Shown here: in pieces, positions 8,673 through 17,208 of the stretch
Layout of the letters: each line of letters starts with the position of its first letter
Numbering within the stretch: position 1 is the first letter of the stretch
NCBI RefSeq assembly: GCF_030553305.1
Contig: NZ_JARRAH010000006.1
Span: forward strand, 29,954 to 93,953
Length of the DNA: 64,000 nucleotides
Direction: 5' to 3'
Source: Halomarina ordinaria
GTDB lineage: Archaea > Halobacteriota > Halobacteria > Halobacteriales > Haloarculaceae
Translations under genes and position numbers: made by a program
The notes under the pieces: model-generated
Told to the model about the DNA's origin: nothing
The model's input: the letters and a program-made list of their open reading frames with translations, nothing else
The model's database searches: none

Positions 8673-10363
8673 CTCGCGTGGCCGACGCGAGCGAGGACCG
8701 CCCCACGACCCCGACCGCCCGCCTCCGACGGGCCCTCCTCGCCCACGGCTGGCTCCTCGTCGTGGCGCTGGCCGCTGTGGTGCGGTTCGCGACCCTCGGG
8801 GCGGAGAGCCTCTGGACGGACGAACTCATCACCCTCGATTTCGTCACCGCGAACGGTCCCCTGGAACTCCTGTGGGTCATCCCGCTCAACCAGCCCCACC
8901 TGCCGGTCTACTACGTCCTCCTCGACCTGTGGACGGCGCTCGCCGGCACCTCGGAGGCGGCCCTGCGCTTCCCGTCGGCGGTGTTCGGGGTCGCGGCCGT
9001 CGCCGCGCTCTACGCGCTCGGGACGACCCTGTTCGACCGCCGGGTCGGCCTGCTGGCGGCGACGGTGCTCGCGCTCTCGCGCTTCCACGTCTATCACTCC
9101 CAGGAGGTGCGGATGTACAGCCTGCTGACGCTGCTGACGGTCGTCTCCTACCTGCTGCTCGTCCGCGTCCGCGACGGTGACGACCGGCGCGACCGGGTGG
9201 GGTACCTGTTCGTCACGCTCGCGCTCCTCTACACCCACCCCTTCGCCCTGTTCGTCGTCGCCGCCCAGGGGACGTACCTCCTCGGCCGGTGGCTCCACCG
9301 CGAGGGGTGGCCGCCGACGGTGCCGCCGCGCTGGCGACTGCCGGCGCTGGGCGTGACGCTCGCCGTCGCGCCGCTGCTCGTGGGTGCCCTCCTCCGGGGA
9401 CGCTCGGCGACGTACTCCTACATCCCGCCGCCGACGCCCCGGCAGGTCGTGGGCGCCATCGCCGAACACGTCGGCTACGCCGGCGCGCCGCGCTGGGTGC
9501 TGTTCGCCGGTCTCGCGCTCTCGGGAGCCGTCGTCGCCGTCGGTCTGGTCGACGCCCGCGGCGCGTTCGGCCGCTGGCGGGGCGCGCGCGGGTCCGCCAC
9601 GACGCTCGCGGCGACCGTCCGCCGCCTCCTCCCGCGCGACGGCGAGAGCGAGAACACCGCGCTCGTCCTCCTCTGGTTCCTCGGACCGTTGCTGGTCCCG
9701 GTGGTCGTCTCCTACCTCGTGACGCCGGTGTTCTGGCCGCGCTACACCATCGCGGCCTCCCCCGCCCTCTTCGTGCTGATGGCGAAGGGCGTCCGGGACA
9801 TCCCCCGCCCGCCGCTCCGGGCCGTCGTCGCGCTCCTGCTCGTCTGTAGCCTCCTGCCCGGCGTCGTCCAGTACCACACCACCACGCAGAAAGAGGAGTG
9901 GGACGAGGTGGGCGCGACGCTCGACGAGCGCGCCGAGGCCGGGGACTTCGTCCTCGTGGCCGACCGCATCACGCGCCGCGGCGTCGACCACTACTCCGCG
10001 CGCGCGGGCGAGGACCTGGTCGTCCGCGACGTCATCGCCGTCGATTCGGGGACTGGGTACGCCCCGACGCCCAACGAGACGATACGCGAGATGGTCGAGG
10101 GGCGCGACCGGGTGTGGGTCGTGTTCTCGCACATCACCGAGGACGACCGCGAGCGCGTCCTCGACCACGTCGAGCGAGACCACACGCGCACCTGGGAGCG
10201 CTCGTTCGTCGGTATCGACCTCTACCTCTACGAGCGCGCTCCCGAAGCGCAGTCGGTCGAAACCGTCGACGCCGCGGGTTCGGACCGGCAGGGGACCCCC
10301 ACCCGTGCCCCCTCGAACCGGGTGATGGCGAGACCGCCTACGCCTGCTTCAGCTTCGCCGTGA
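8669..10363 (+). CDS. GT-C membrane glycosyltransferase (PMT/ArnT-like)
   Basis: 564 aa with about ten membrane segments. The first periplasmic-type loop carries AESLWTDELITLDFVTANGP (from about residue 50), which has the acidic residues used by lipid-phosphate-sugar-dependent GT-C enzymes. A soluble C-terminal domain (about 400-530) follows, with the DFVLVADRITRRGVDHYSAR and VWVVFSHITEDDRERVLDHV segments. It should use a polyprenyl-phosphate sugar outside the cell. It is a close paralog of the protein at 51442: 57 nt (8870-8926) are identical to 52741-52797 on the other strand. Its 3' end overlaps convergent msrA by 26 bp. Confidence 0.8.
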   Translation: MTRVADASEDRPTTPTARLRRALLAHGWLLVVALAAVVRFATLGAESLWTDELITLDFVTANGPLELLWVIPLNQPHLPVYYVLLDLWTALAGTSEAALRFPSAVFGVAAVAALYALGTTLFDRRVGLLAATVLALSRFHVYHSQEVRMYSLLTLLTVVSYLLLVRVRDGDDRRDRVGYLFVTLALLYTHPFALFVVAAQGTYLLGRWLHREGWPPTVPPRWRLPALGVTLAVAPLLVGALLRGRSATYSYIPPPTPRQVVGAIAEHVGYAGAPRWVLFAGLALSGAVVAVGLVDARGAFGRWRGARGSATTLAATVRRLLPRDGESENTALVLLWFLGPLLVPVVVSYLVTPVFWPRYTIAASPALFVLMAKGVRDIPRPPLRAVVALLLVCSLLPGVVQYHTTTQKEEWDEVGATLDERAEAGDFVLVADRITRRGVDHYSARAGEDLVVRDVIAVDSGTGYAPTPNETIREMVEGRDRVWVVFSHITEDDRERVLDHVERDHTRTWERSFVGIDLYLYERAPEAQSVETVDAAGSDRQGTPTRAPSNRVMARPPTPASASP

Positions 10364-10868
10364 ACGTCTCGCGGACCTTCTCGACCTTCGGCGCCGCGTG
10401 CATCCGACAGTAGGCGTCGCGGGGGTTCTTCTCGAAGTAGTCCTGGTGTTTCTCCTCGGCCGGGTAGAACGTCTCCAGTTCAGTGATTTCCGTGACGACC
10501 TCGTCGGCGTACTCCTCGTCGAGCGCCTCGACGTAGGCCTCGACCTGTCGTCGCTGGTCCTCGTCGTGGGCGAGGACGATGGAGCGGTACTGGGTCCCGA
10601 CGTCCGGCCCCTGGCGGTTCAACTGGGTGGGGTCGTGCGTGGCGAAGAACACCTCCAGTAGCTCGTCGTACCCGATGACGTCGGGGTCGTACTCGACCTG
10701 GACGACCTCCGCGTGGCCGGTGGTACCGCTACAGACCTCGCGGTAGGTGGGGTTCTCGGTGTGGCCGCCCGCGTAGCCCGACGTGACCGACGCCACGCCG
10801 TCGAGTTCCTTCATCGCCGCCTCGGTACACCAGAAGCACCCGCCGCCGAACGTGGCTCGCTCCGTCAT
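10338..10868 (-). CDS. msrA: Peptide-methionine (S)-S-oxide reductase
   Basis: 176 aa, full length for MsrA. The catalytic GGGCFWCTEAAMKEL motif is at about residues 8-22, with Cys11 as nucleophile. GYAGGHTENPTYREVCSGTT and GHAEVVQVEYD follow, and the C-terminal part keeps HQDYFEKNP and a late Cys in AYCRMH that may act in resolving. It repairs oxidised methionine in cytoplasmic proteins. It is a housekeeping gene that interrupts the glycan locus, with no functional link seen to its neighbours. Confidence 0.97.
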   Translation of the reverse strand: MTERATFGGGCFWCTEAAMKELDGVASVTSGYAGGHTENPTYREVCSGTTGHAEVVQVEYDPDVIGYDELLEVFFATHDPTQLNRQGPDVGTQYRSIVLAHDEDQRRQVEAYVEALDEEYADEVVTEITELETFYPAEEKHQDYFEKNPRDAYCRMHAAPKVEKVRETFTAKLKQA

Positions 10869-10934
10869 GGGTCGAGAGAGGTGACAGAGGAGTATGTACC
10901 TGGCGTCCGCGTCCGCGTCCGTGGTGGTCGCGAC

Positions 10935-11801
10935 TCACTCCCGCTCCGCGTCGAGGCCCGCCACGCCCTCCAGCGGGTCGGAGTCCGCCTTGAACAGGTC
11001 GTACACCTGCTCCGCCCAGTCACGCGCGCGCGAGGCGTCGGTGTCGACGAAGACGTGCAGGAGTCCCGTCTCCTCGTCGTAACCGCCGATGCCGACCCGG
11101 TCGTCGAACAGCGCGAGGCCGTAGGGGAGCGCCTCGCGGGTGAACAGCGTGAGTCGCCCCGTCTCCAGGACCCGCCCCGCCTGCTCGGGATAGGTCGCGA
11201 GCAGCGCGTCGACGGCGTTCGGCAGGTAGACGAACTCCGTCTCCATCTCCTCGAAGAGGCGCTCGTAGAACGTCTCCATCGTCAGCGGTGCCATCGCGGT
11301 GGTGTTGAACCCGCGGAGGGTCGCCGACGCCTCGACCAGCGAGACGAACCGCCGCACCGGGCGGTAGGGGTCGGCCGGGTCGGCGGTGGTCACCGTCGCG
11401 TCGGCGAACGGCTCGATGACGAACTCCTTGTGGTTCTCACAGATGCTCGACAACAGGGGTGCGAGGCGCTGGGCGGCCGCCACGTGGAGTTCGAAGCGGA
11501 GTATCTCCTCGGCGATGACCTCCCCCTGCCCGGTCAGCGCGAACTCCCCGTCGACCTTCGTCGCCAGCCCCTCGTCCTCCAGCCAGCGCGTGAAGCGGTG
11601 GCTCGTCGCCCGCGAGACGCCGAGCGCCGCCTCGATGTCGCGCCGGTCGAGCGGACCGTCGAACAGCGCCTCCAACAGCGGGCCGTGACGGACGTACTCG
11701 CAGAGTCGGTCGGTGTCGATGCGCCGCTCCTCGTCCAGCCGGGTCCGGATGTCGAGTCGCGCCGCCTCCTGTCGAAGCTCCTCCGCGATTGTCGAAGTCA
11801 T
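10935..11801 (-). CDS. HTH transcriptional regulator (DUF1724-type)
   Basis: 288 aa. Residues about 28-95 form a winged helix (LCEYVRHGPLLEALFDGPLD, RRDIEAALGVSRATSHRFTR, WLEDEGLATKVDGEFALTGQ). The C-terminal two-thirds is a sensor-like domain (PVRRFVSLVEASATLRGFNT, ETEFVYLPNAVDALLATYPE, GRLTLFTREALPYGLALFDD) seen in many haloarchaeal TrmB- or ArsR-like proteins of the DUF1724 group. It is divergent from the methyltransferase/MFS pair at 11990 and is a candidate regulator of it. The effector is unknown. Confidence 0.8.
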   Translation of the reverse strand: MTSTIAEELRQEAARLDIRTRLDEERRIDTDRLCEYVRHGPLLEALFDGPLDRRDIEAALGVSRATSHRFTRWLEDEGLATKVDGEFALTGQGEVIAEEILRFELHVAAAQRLAPLLSSICENHKEFVIEPFADATVTTADPADPYRPVRRFVSLVEASATLRGFNTTAMAPLTMETFYERLFEEMETEFVYLPNAVDALLATYPEQAGRVLETGRLTLFTREALPYGLALFDDRVGIGGYDEETGLLHVFVDTDASRARDWAEQVYDLFKADSDPLEGVAGLDAERE

Positions 11802-11989
11802 GATACGAATCGCCGAGCGTCTCGCTCGACCCTCCCGTGCGACCGGATGCCGTGGTCGCGGATAAGCCTATCTCAGGCGACGAGACGCGTCTCACGCCGC
11901 GAACGGTGTCCGACCCCGGCGAGCGATTCCACCTCCCCGAACCTCTCTCGAAAATTAACTATAACGCCGTCGGCGCGCAACCATGTGGT

Positions 11990-13135
11990 ATGTCCACGAC
12001 CGACATCGACGCGACCGAGGCGTTCGTCGACCGACTGCTCGACGCCACGCGCGGGGCCTTCGAGGTCTTCACCGTCTACCTCGGCGACCGACTGGGGTTC
12101 TACGAGGCGCTGGCCGACGGCGAGTGGGTCACGAGCGCCGGCCTGGCGGCGCGGACCGACTGCGACGAACGCTACGTCCGCGAGTGGCTCGAACAGCAGA
12201 CCGTGACGGGGTTCCTCGAGGTGCGCGAGGAGGACGCCGCGCCCGCGGACCGGGCGTTCCGCCTCCCGGCGGCGCACGTCGAGGCGCTCGTCGACCCCGA
12301 CAGCCCGAACTACGTCGTCCCGCTGTTCCAGGTGTTCGCGGGGGCGGTCCGGCCGCTCGACGCCGTCGTCGACGCCTACCGAACCGGCGCGGGCGTCCCC
12401 TACGAGGCGTACGGCCGCGACCTGCGCGAGGGCCAGTCGCGGGTCAACCGTCCGGCGTTCCGTTCGGACCTGAGCGAGGAGTGGTTCCCCGCCATGCCGG
12501 ACGTCGAGGCGCGCCTGCACGCCGGCGGCGCCCACGTCGCGGACATCGGGTGCGGCGGCGGGTGGGCCTGTATCGGTCTCGCCGAGCACTACCCCGAGGT
12601 GCGCGTCGACGGCTACGACCTCGACCGGGCGAGCGTGGCACTGGCGCGCGAGAACGTCGCCGCCGCCGGCCTCGACGACCGCGTCTCGATTCACGAGCGC
12701 GACGCGAGCGACCCGTCGCTCGCGGGCGAGTACGACCTCGTGACGGCGTTCGAGTGCGTCCACGACATGTCGGACCCGGAGGGGGCGCTGCGGACGATGC
12801 GCCGCCTCGCCGGCCCCGACGGGGCGGTGCTCGTCGTCGACGAGCGGGTCGGCGAGACGTTCACGGCCGAGGGCACCGACGTCGAGTGGATGATGTACGG
12901 CTGGAGCGTCCTCCACTGCCTCCCCGTCGGCCGGGCCGAGCATCCCTCGGCGGCCACGGGGACGGTCATGCGCCCCTCGACGCTCGGGGCGTACGCCGAG
13001 GCCGCCGGCTTCGCGGCGGTCGAAACCCTCCCCGTGGAGAACTACTTCTTCCGGTTCTACCGGTTGATTCCGCCCGTCGAGCGCGGGGACGAGGGTGACG
13101 CGCGCGCGACCGACATCGAGGTGGAGGAGCGATGA
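11990..13135 (+). CDS. SAM-dependent methyltransferase with N-terminal winged helix
   Basis: 381 aa. An N-terminal winged-helix dimerisation part (DRLGFYEALADGEWVTSAGL, AARTDCDERYVREWLEQQTV) precedes the Rossmann methyltransferase: VADIGCGGGWACIGLA is the SAM loop, then VDGYDLDRASVALARENV and YDLVTAFECVHDMSDPEGAL. This layout fits small-molecule or O-methyltransferases of the UbiE-like group. The ATG at 11990 lies 27 nt below a TATA (aaattaactataac), so it is leaderless; longer in-frame starts would include the promoter. Overlap with the MFS gene (ATGA) suggests a detoxify-and-export unit, which is inferred. Confidence 0.85.
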   Translation: MSTTDIDATEAFVDRLLDATRGAFEVFTVYLGDRLGFYEALADGEWVTSAGLAARTDCDERYVREWLEQQTVTGFLEVREEDAAPADRAFRLPAAHVEALVDPDSPNYVVPLFQVFAGAVRPLDAVVDAYRTGAGVPYEAYGRDLREGQSRVNRPAFRSDLSEEWFPAMPDVEARLHAGGAHVADIGCGGGWACIGLAEHYPEVRVDGYDLDRASVALARENVAAAGLDDRVSIHERDASDPSLAGEYDLVTAFECVHDMSDPEGALRTMRRLAGPDGAVLVVDERVGETFTAEGTDVEWMMYGWSVLHCLPVGRAEHPSAATGTVMRPSTLGAYAEAAGFAAVETLPVENYFFRFYRLIPPVERGDEGDARATDIEVEER

Positions 13136-14349
13136 CCGGGAGCGACTCGGACCGGGCGCGGGTCCCGTGGCGCTCGCCGACGGTGCAGATCGTGCTCGCG
13201 AGCACGCTCCTCGCGCCCCTCGGCGTCCCGCTCGTCAGTCCCGCGCTCCCCGTCGTCAGGGACGCCTTCGCGCTGACGGACGCGCGGGCGAGCCTGCTCG
13301 TCAGCGCCTACTTCGCCGTCGGCATCGTCCTCTCGCCGTTCATCGGCCTCGTCGTCGACCGCGTGGGTCGTCGGCGCGTGCTCGTCTGGTCGCTGCTCGG
13401 GTTCAGCGTCACGGGCGGCGCCATCGCGTTCGCGCCGACGTTCGACGTCGTGCTCGCGCTCCGCCTCGTCCAGGGCGTCGCCTCGGCGGGCGTCTTCGTC
13501 ACCACGGTCACCATCATCGCCGACGCCTACGAGGGCGTCCAGCGCAACGCCGTCTTCGGGGCGAACATCGCCGCCCTGTCGCTCGGCGCGGCGGTGTTCC
13601 CCCTCCTCGGCGGGGCGCTCGCCGCGGTGTCCTGGAGCGCGCCCTTCCTGGTGTACTTCGTCGGCGTCCCCCTCGCGCTCGTGGCGGCCGTCGCCCTCGA
13701 GGAGCCGACGAGCGACCGCGAGACGCGGAGCCTCGCCTACCTGCGCGGGGCCGCCTCCGCGCTCGTCGGGCGCGACGCGGGGACGTACTACGGCGCGGCG
13801 TTCGTCACCGAACTGCTCACGCTGGGCGCCATCGCGACGGCGCTGCCGTTCCTGCTGTCGGCGGAGTTCGCCCTCGCGCCGCTGTTCATCGGGGTGGCGC
13901 TGCTGGCCTCCGAGGGCGCCGCCATCGTCGTCTCGATGCAGAACGGTCGCCTCGCGCGGCGCTTCACGAACCGCCAGCTCGTCGCCGTCGGCTACGGCTG
14001 TTTCGGCGTCGGCCTCGCCGCGATGTGGGTCGCCCCCACGCCGGCGGCGGTCGCGGTCGCGGTGGGCGTCTTCGGCGCCGGCCTCGGGGTGAGCATGCCG
14101 GCGGTCGACGCCGCCGTGAGCGACCTCGTCGCCGAGCGCTACCGCGCCGGCGCGCTCAGCATCCGCAACAGCACCACCTTCCTCGGGCGCGCTGCGGGAC
14201 CGGTGCTGTTCACCGGCCTCGGCGCCGTCGTCGGCTACCGCCCCCTGCTGGCCGTCGCGGCGGCGGGGACGCTCGCGCTCGCCGTCGCCACCCTCCTCAC
14301 GGGGCGACAGTCGCCGCACGGGACGCCCCACCCCGACCCGGGCGACTGA
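13132..14349 (+). CDS. MFS transporter
   Basis: 405 aa, 12 membrane segments. The motif A-like GLVVDRVGRRRVLVWSLLGF follows the second segment, typical of drug:H+ antiporters. It is translationally coupled to the methyltransferase upstream by ATGA overlap. The likely role is efflux; the substrate is unknown. Confidence 0.85.
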   Translation: MTGSDSDRARVPWRSPTVQIVLASTLLAPLGVPLVSPALPVVRDAFALTDARASLLVSAYFAVGIVLSPFIGLVVDRVGRRRVLVWSLLGFSVTGGAIAFAPTFDVVLALRLVQGVASAGVFVTTVTIIADAYEGVQRNAVFGANIAALSLGAAVFPLLGGALAAVSWSAPFLVYFVGVPLALVAAVALEEPTSDRETRSLAYLRGAASALVGRDAGTYYGAAFVTELLTLGAIATALPFLLSAEFALAPLFIGVALLASEGAAIVVSMQNGRLARRFTNRQLVAVGYGCFGVGLAAMWVAPTPAAVAVAVGVFGAGLGVSMPAVDAAVSDLVAERYRAGALSIRNSTTFLGRAAGPVLFTGLGAVVGYRPLLAVAAAGTLALAVATLLTGRQSPHGTPHPDPGD

Positions 14350-14367
14350 GCGGCGGCGTAAGCCGCG

Positions 14368-14380
14368 TATAACAATGCCC
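14368..14380 (+). promoter_or_regulatory. Glycan-type promoter block TATAACAATGCCC
   Basis: The sequence TATAACAATGCCC combines a TATA element with a downstream ATGCCC. Nearly the same block stands at 56932 and 57728 (plus strand), and shorter variants on the minus strand stand near 7310 and 54058. The mini-ORF ATG at 14405 is 37 nt from its first base. Confidence 0.5.
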
Positions 14381-14404
14381 GGTCGACGGGTCCCCCCACG
14401 ACAG

Positions 14405-14464
14405 ATGGCCCGTCCCCGCGAGTACCGTCGGTTCCCGAGCGTCGTGTCGGCCGTCCGGCGATGA
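14405..14464 (+). promoter_or_regulatory. Leaderless mini-ORF before the aminotransferase
   Basis: The 19-codon frame MARPREYRRFPSVVSAVRR has six Arg and a single Glu. Its TGA overlaps the ATG of the DegT-type gene (ATGA at 14461). The start lies at leaderless distance from the TATAACAATGCCC block. Confidence 0.5.
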
Positions 14465-15576
14465 CCGCCCCCGACGTCGCCTCCGAACCCCGCGAGCACC
14501 TCTGGCCGCTGCGGTCACCGTCGCGCCGGAGCGTCCGCCGGACGCTCGACCGTGCCGGCGTTCCCTATCGACGCTGTTCCAGCAGCAAGGTCGCGTTCCG
14601 CACCGCGCTCGCGGCGCTCGACCTCGCCGGGTCGAACGTCCTGCTCCCGGCGTACCTCCCGCCGGGTATCGTCGAACCGCTCCGCGAGTTCGACCTCGAG
14701 CCACGGTACTACGGTATCGGCCCGGACCTGACGCTCGACGTGGCCGACGCCGAGGCCCGCGTCGACGACGAGACGGCGGCGGTGATGGTCGTCCACTACT
14801 TCGGGTTCCCCCAGCCCTCCTTCGAGGCGTTCGCCGACCTCGCCGAGCGCCACGACCTCGCGCTCGTCGACAACGCCTCCCACTCCGTGCTGAGTCGCCA
14901 CGAGGGACGCCTCCTCGGGACGCGCGGCGACGTGGGGTTCTCCAGCCTCCACAAGACGCTCCCTATCCCCGACGGGGCGGTCCTCTACTTCAACGGCCCG
15001 CGGGTCGACCCCGCGACGCGGTACCCCCTGATGGGCACCCGCGAGCGCTACACCGCCGCCGACGTCAGACACGTCGCGGGCGTCCTCGCGGCCCGGACCG
15101 GCCGACTGGGGGCGGCGGTCGACAGCCTGGCGAAGGCGGCGTCGAACGGGGGCGCCCCCGCCGCGCCGCCCTCGGCGGACCCGGTCGGCGAGTACCAGGG
15201 GGTGAAACGGCGGCTGTCGCGGCTGTCGGCGCTCGCGCTGACGCGCATCGACGCCGTCGACGTGGTCGCGACCCGGCGGGCGGTCTTCGCCCGGTGGCTC
15301 CACCACCTCGCCCCCGACGACCGCTTCACCCCGGTCTTCGAGCGCCTCCCGGCGGGCGTCTGCCCGTGGTACTTCCCGGTGCGCGCGGCCGACCCCGGGG
15401 CCGTCGTCGACGCGCTCTCCGAGTTCGTCACCGTCTTCACGTGGCCGACGCTTCCTGCGGACGTCTCGCGCGCGTTCCGGGTCGAGCACGACCTGGCCGA
15501 CAGTCTCGTCGTCCTCCCGGTCAACCAGGACATGACGCCGGCGGACGTCGACGCGCTCGCCGCCCGCCTCCCGTGA
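14461..15576 (+). CDS. DegT/DnrJ/EryC1-type PLP aminotransferase
   Basis: 371 aa, fold-type I. SSSKVAFRTALAALDL (about 40-56) is the cofactor phosphate region. VMVVHYFGFPQPSFEAFADL and LALVDNASHSVLS give the Asp that pairs with the pyridine nitrogen. SSLHKTLPIPDGAVLYF (about 161-177) holds the Schiff-base Lys. Family members aminate keto-sugar nucleotides. The Lys is followed by TLPIPDG rather than the usual glycine-rich stretch, as in a divergent branch. It starts the unit that includes the flippase at 15584, and probably makes an amino-sugar for the local glycan. Confidence 0.75.
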   Translation: MTAPDVASEPREHLWPLRSPSRRSVRRTLDRAGVPYRRCSSSKVAFRTALAALDLAGSNVLLPAYLPPGIVEPLREFDLEPRYYGIGPDLTLDVADAEARVDDETAAVMVVHYFGFPQPSFEAFADLAERHDLALVDNASHSVLSRHEGRLLGTRGDVGFSSLHKTLPIPDGAVLYFNGPRVDPATRYPLMGTRERYTAADVRHVAGVLAARTGRLGAAVDSLAKAASNGGAPAAPPSADPVGEYQGVKRRLSRLSALALTRIDAVDVVATRRAVFARWLHHLAPDDRFTPVFERLPAGVCPWYFPVRAADPGAVVDALSEFVTVFTWPTLPADVSRAFRVEHDLADSLVVLPVNQDMTPADVDALAARLP

Positions 15577-15583
15577 CCCACCT

Positions 15584-17017
15584 ATGTCGATGAACATCTC
15601 CCGGTCGAGCCTGAAGCTGTTCGGGGCGCAACTCGCCACGAACGCCGTCTCGTTCGTCGCGCTCGCGTTCTTCGCCCGCCAGCTCGGGAGCGCGCAGATG
15701 GGCGTGTTCTTCCTGTTCCAGGCGGCGTCGAGCGTCCTCGTGATGCTCTCGGACCTCGGCCTCGCGACGGCGATGGAGAAACGCATCAGCGGCGGCCAGG
15801 ACGCCGGCAGCGTCGTCTCCTCGGCGGCGGCGCTGATGGTCGGCCTCCTCTCGCTCGTCGCCTTCGGCGTGCTGCTGTTTCGCGGGCCGCTCAACGCCTA
15901 CATCGGCGCCGACCTCGCCGGCTGGCTCGTCCTCGCCATCACGCTGACGCAGGTGAAACGCCTCACGATGGCGTGGTACCGCGGCGACCTCCGCGTCGGC
16001 GACACCGCCGACATCCAGCTGCTGAGTTCGCTCCTCCAGATGGGGACGTCGGTGGCGCTCATCCTGCTCGGCGTCGACGTGCTGGCGCTGGTGTTCGGGG
16101 TGCTCGTCGGCTCGGCGCTCAGCTCCGCGTGGGCGCTCGTCCGGAACCGGCCGCCGCTGTCGCGCCCCCGGACCGACGACGCGACCTCGCTCTTTCACTA
16201 CGCGAAGTACAACCTCATCCCGAGCATCGGTATCGAGGTCCACAGCTGGACGGACGTCCTCATCATCGGGCTGTTCCTCACCCAGTCGGCCGTCGGCGCC
16301 TACGAGGTGGCCTGGCGGGTCGCGGGCGTGACGACGCTGCTCGCGGCGGCCATCAGCATGTCCGTCCTCCCCCAGACGAGCGCGTGGGACGCGAACTCGG
16401 AGACCGACCGCATCGAACGGCTCGTCTCCTCCAGTATCGTCCCCTCGCTGTTGCTCATCATCCCCTCTATCTTCGGCGTGGCGCTGCTGGCGCCCGACGT
16501 GCTCGGCCTCGTCTTCGGGGAGGACTTCGGCGCCGCCTCGCTCGCGCTGGTCGTGCTGGTCGCGGGGAAGATTCCCGAGGCCATCCAGCTCGTCGTCGGC
16601 AAGTGTCTGCTCGGGCTCGACAAGCCGAACCTCGTCGCGCGGGCCACCGTCGTCGCGCTGGCGCTCAACGTCGTCCTCAACGTCGCGCTCATCACGGAGT
16701 TCGGCCTGCTCGGCGCCGCCGTCGCCACCACGTTCTCGTTCACCGTCGGGATGGTCCTGCGCGTCCACTACCTCCGGGAGTTCATCGCGTTCCGTCTCCC
16801 CTACGCGAACCTCGCGTGGTGCGTCGTCGCCTCCGGGGTGATGGCGGCCGTCGTCGTCGCCGTCCGGACGCAACTGCCGACGACGACGGTCCCGCGCCTG
16901 CTCGCGACGGTGGCCGTCGGCGCGGCGGTGTACGCGGTCGTCGTCCTCCTCTACCCACCGTTGCGGTCGTTGCTCCTCGGGTACGTCTCGGACCTCGTCC
17001 CCCGTCCCGCCGCGTGA
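15584..17017 (+). CDS. Wzx-like oligosaccharide flippase
   Basis: 477 aa from ATG 15584, or 475 from ATG 15590 (MNISRSSLKLFGAQLATNAV). A GTG at 15573 opens a six-codon frame that overlaps the aminotransferase stop and ends with a TGA on the second ATG, which slightly favours the 15590 start. There are about 14 membrane segments, and the overall pattern is like the flippase at 1749, with TTTVPRLLATVAVGAAVYAV at the C-terminus. It should export a lipid-linked glycan. It follows the aminotransferase by 7 nt and is the last gene of that unit. Confidence 0.85.
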   Translation: MSMNISRSSLKLFGAQLATNAVSFVALAFFARQLGSAQMGVFFLFQAASSVLVMLSDLGLATAMEKRISGGQDAGSVVSSAAALMVGLLSLVAFGVLLFRGPLNAYIGADLAGWLVLAITLTQVKRLTMAWYRGDLRVGDTADIQLLSSLLQMGTSVALILLGVDVLALVFGVLVGSALSSAWALVRNRPPLSRPRTDDATSLFHYAKYNLIPSIGIEVHSWTDVLIIGLFLTQSAVGAYEVAWRVAGVTTLLAAAISMSVLPQTSAWDANSETDRIERLVSSSIVPSLLLIIPSIFGVALLAPDVLGLVFGEDFGAASLALVVLVAGKIPEAIQLVVGKCLLGLDKPNLVARATVVALALNVVLNVALITEFGLLGAAVATTFSFTVGMVLRVHYLREFIAFRLPYANLAWCVVASGVMAAVVVAVRTQLPTTTVPRLLATVAVGAAVYAVVVLLYPPLRSLLLGYVSDLVPRPAA

Positions 17018-17131
17018 CGCCGGACCGTTTAGCCGACCGTTGCGACGCTCCATACCGGACGACGCGACCACACTATCATCGAAACACGACGTTTTAGTAC
17101 CCGAGAACCACTCGAAGTATGTATTTTCAGA

Positions 17132-17150
17132 AAAGATAGGTATAAACGCG
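17132..17150 (+). promoter_or_regulatory. AT-rich promoter of the asparagine-synthase-like operon
   Basis: The stretch around 17086-17150 is AT-rich (tattttcag, aaaagataggtataaac). The TATA at 17140-17146 lies 20-28 nt above the mini-ORF ATG at 17164. Confidence 0.45.
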
Positions 17151-17163
17151 GACATCAGAGCAG

Positions 17164-17208
17164 ATGTCGCTGCTTAACGAAGTATGTTCCGTCGGAATCG
17201 GGAGGTAA
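17164..17208 (+). promoter_or_regulatory. Leaderless mini-ORF before the asparagine-synthase-like gene
   Basis: The 14-codon frame MSLLNEVCSVGIGR ends in TAA, whose last A is the A of the main ATG (TAATG at 17206-17210). Confidence 0.45.

Noticed and set aside
10895..10925. GCGTCC repeats above msrA
   Set aside because: Only three imperfect copies are seen, with no link to a promoter or coding change.
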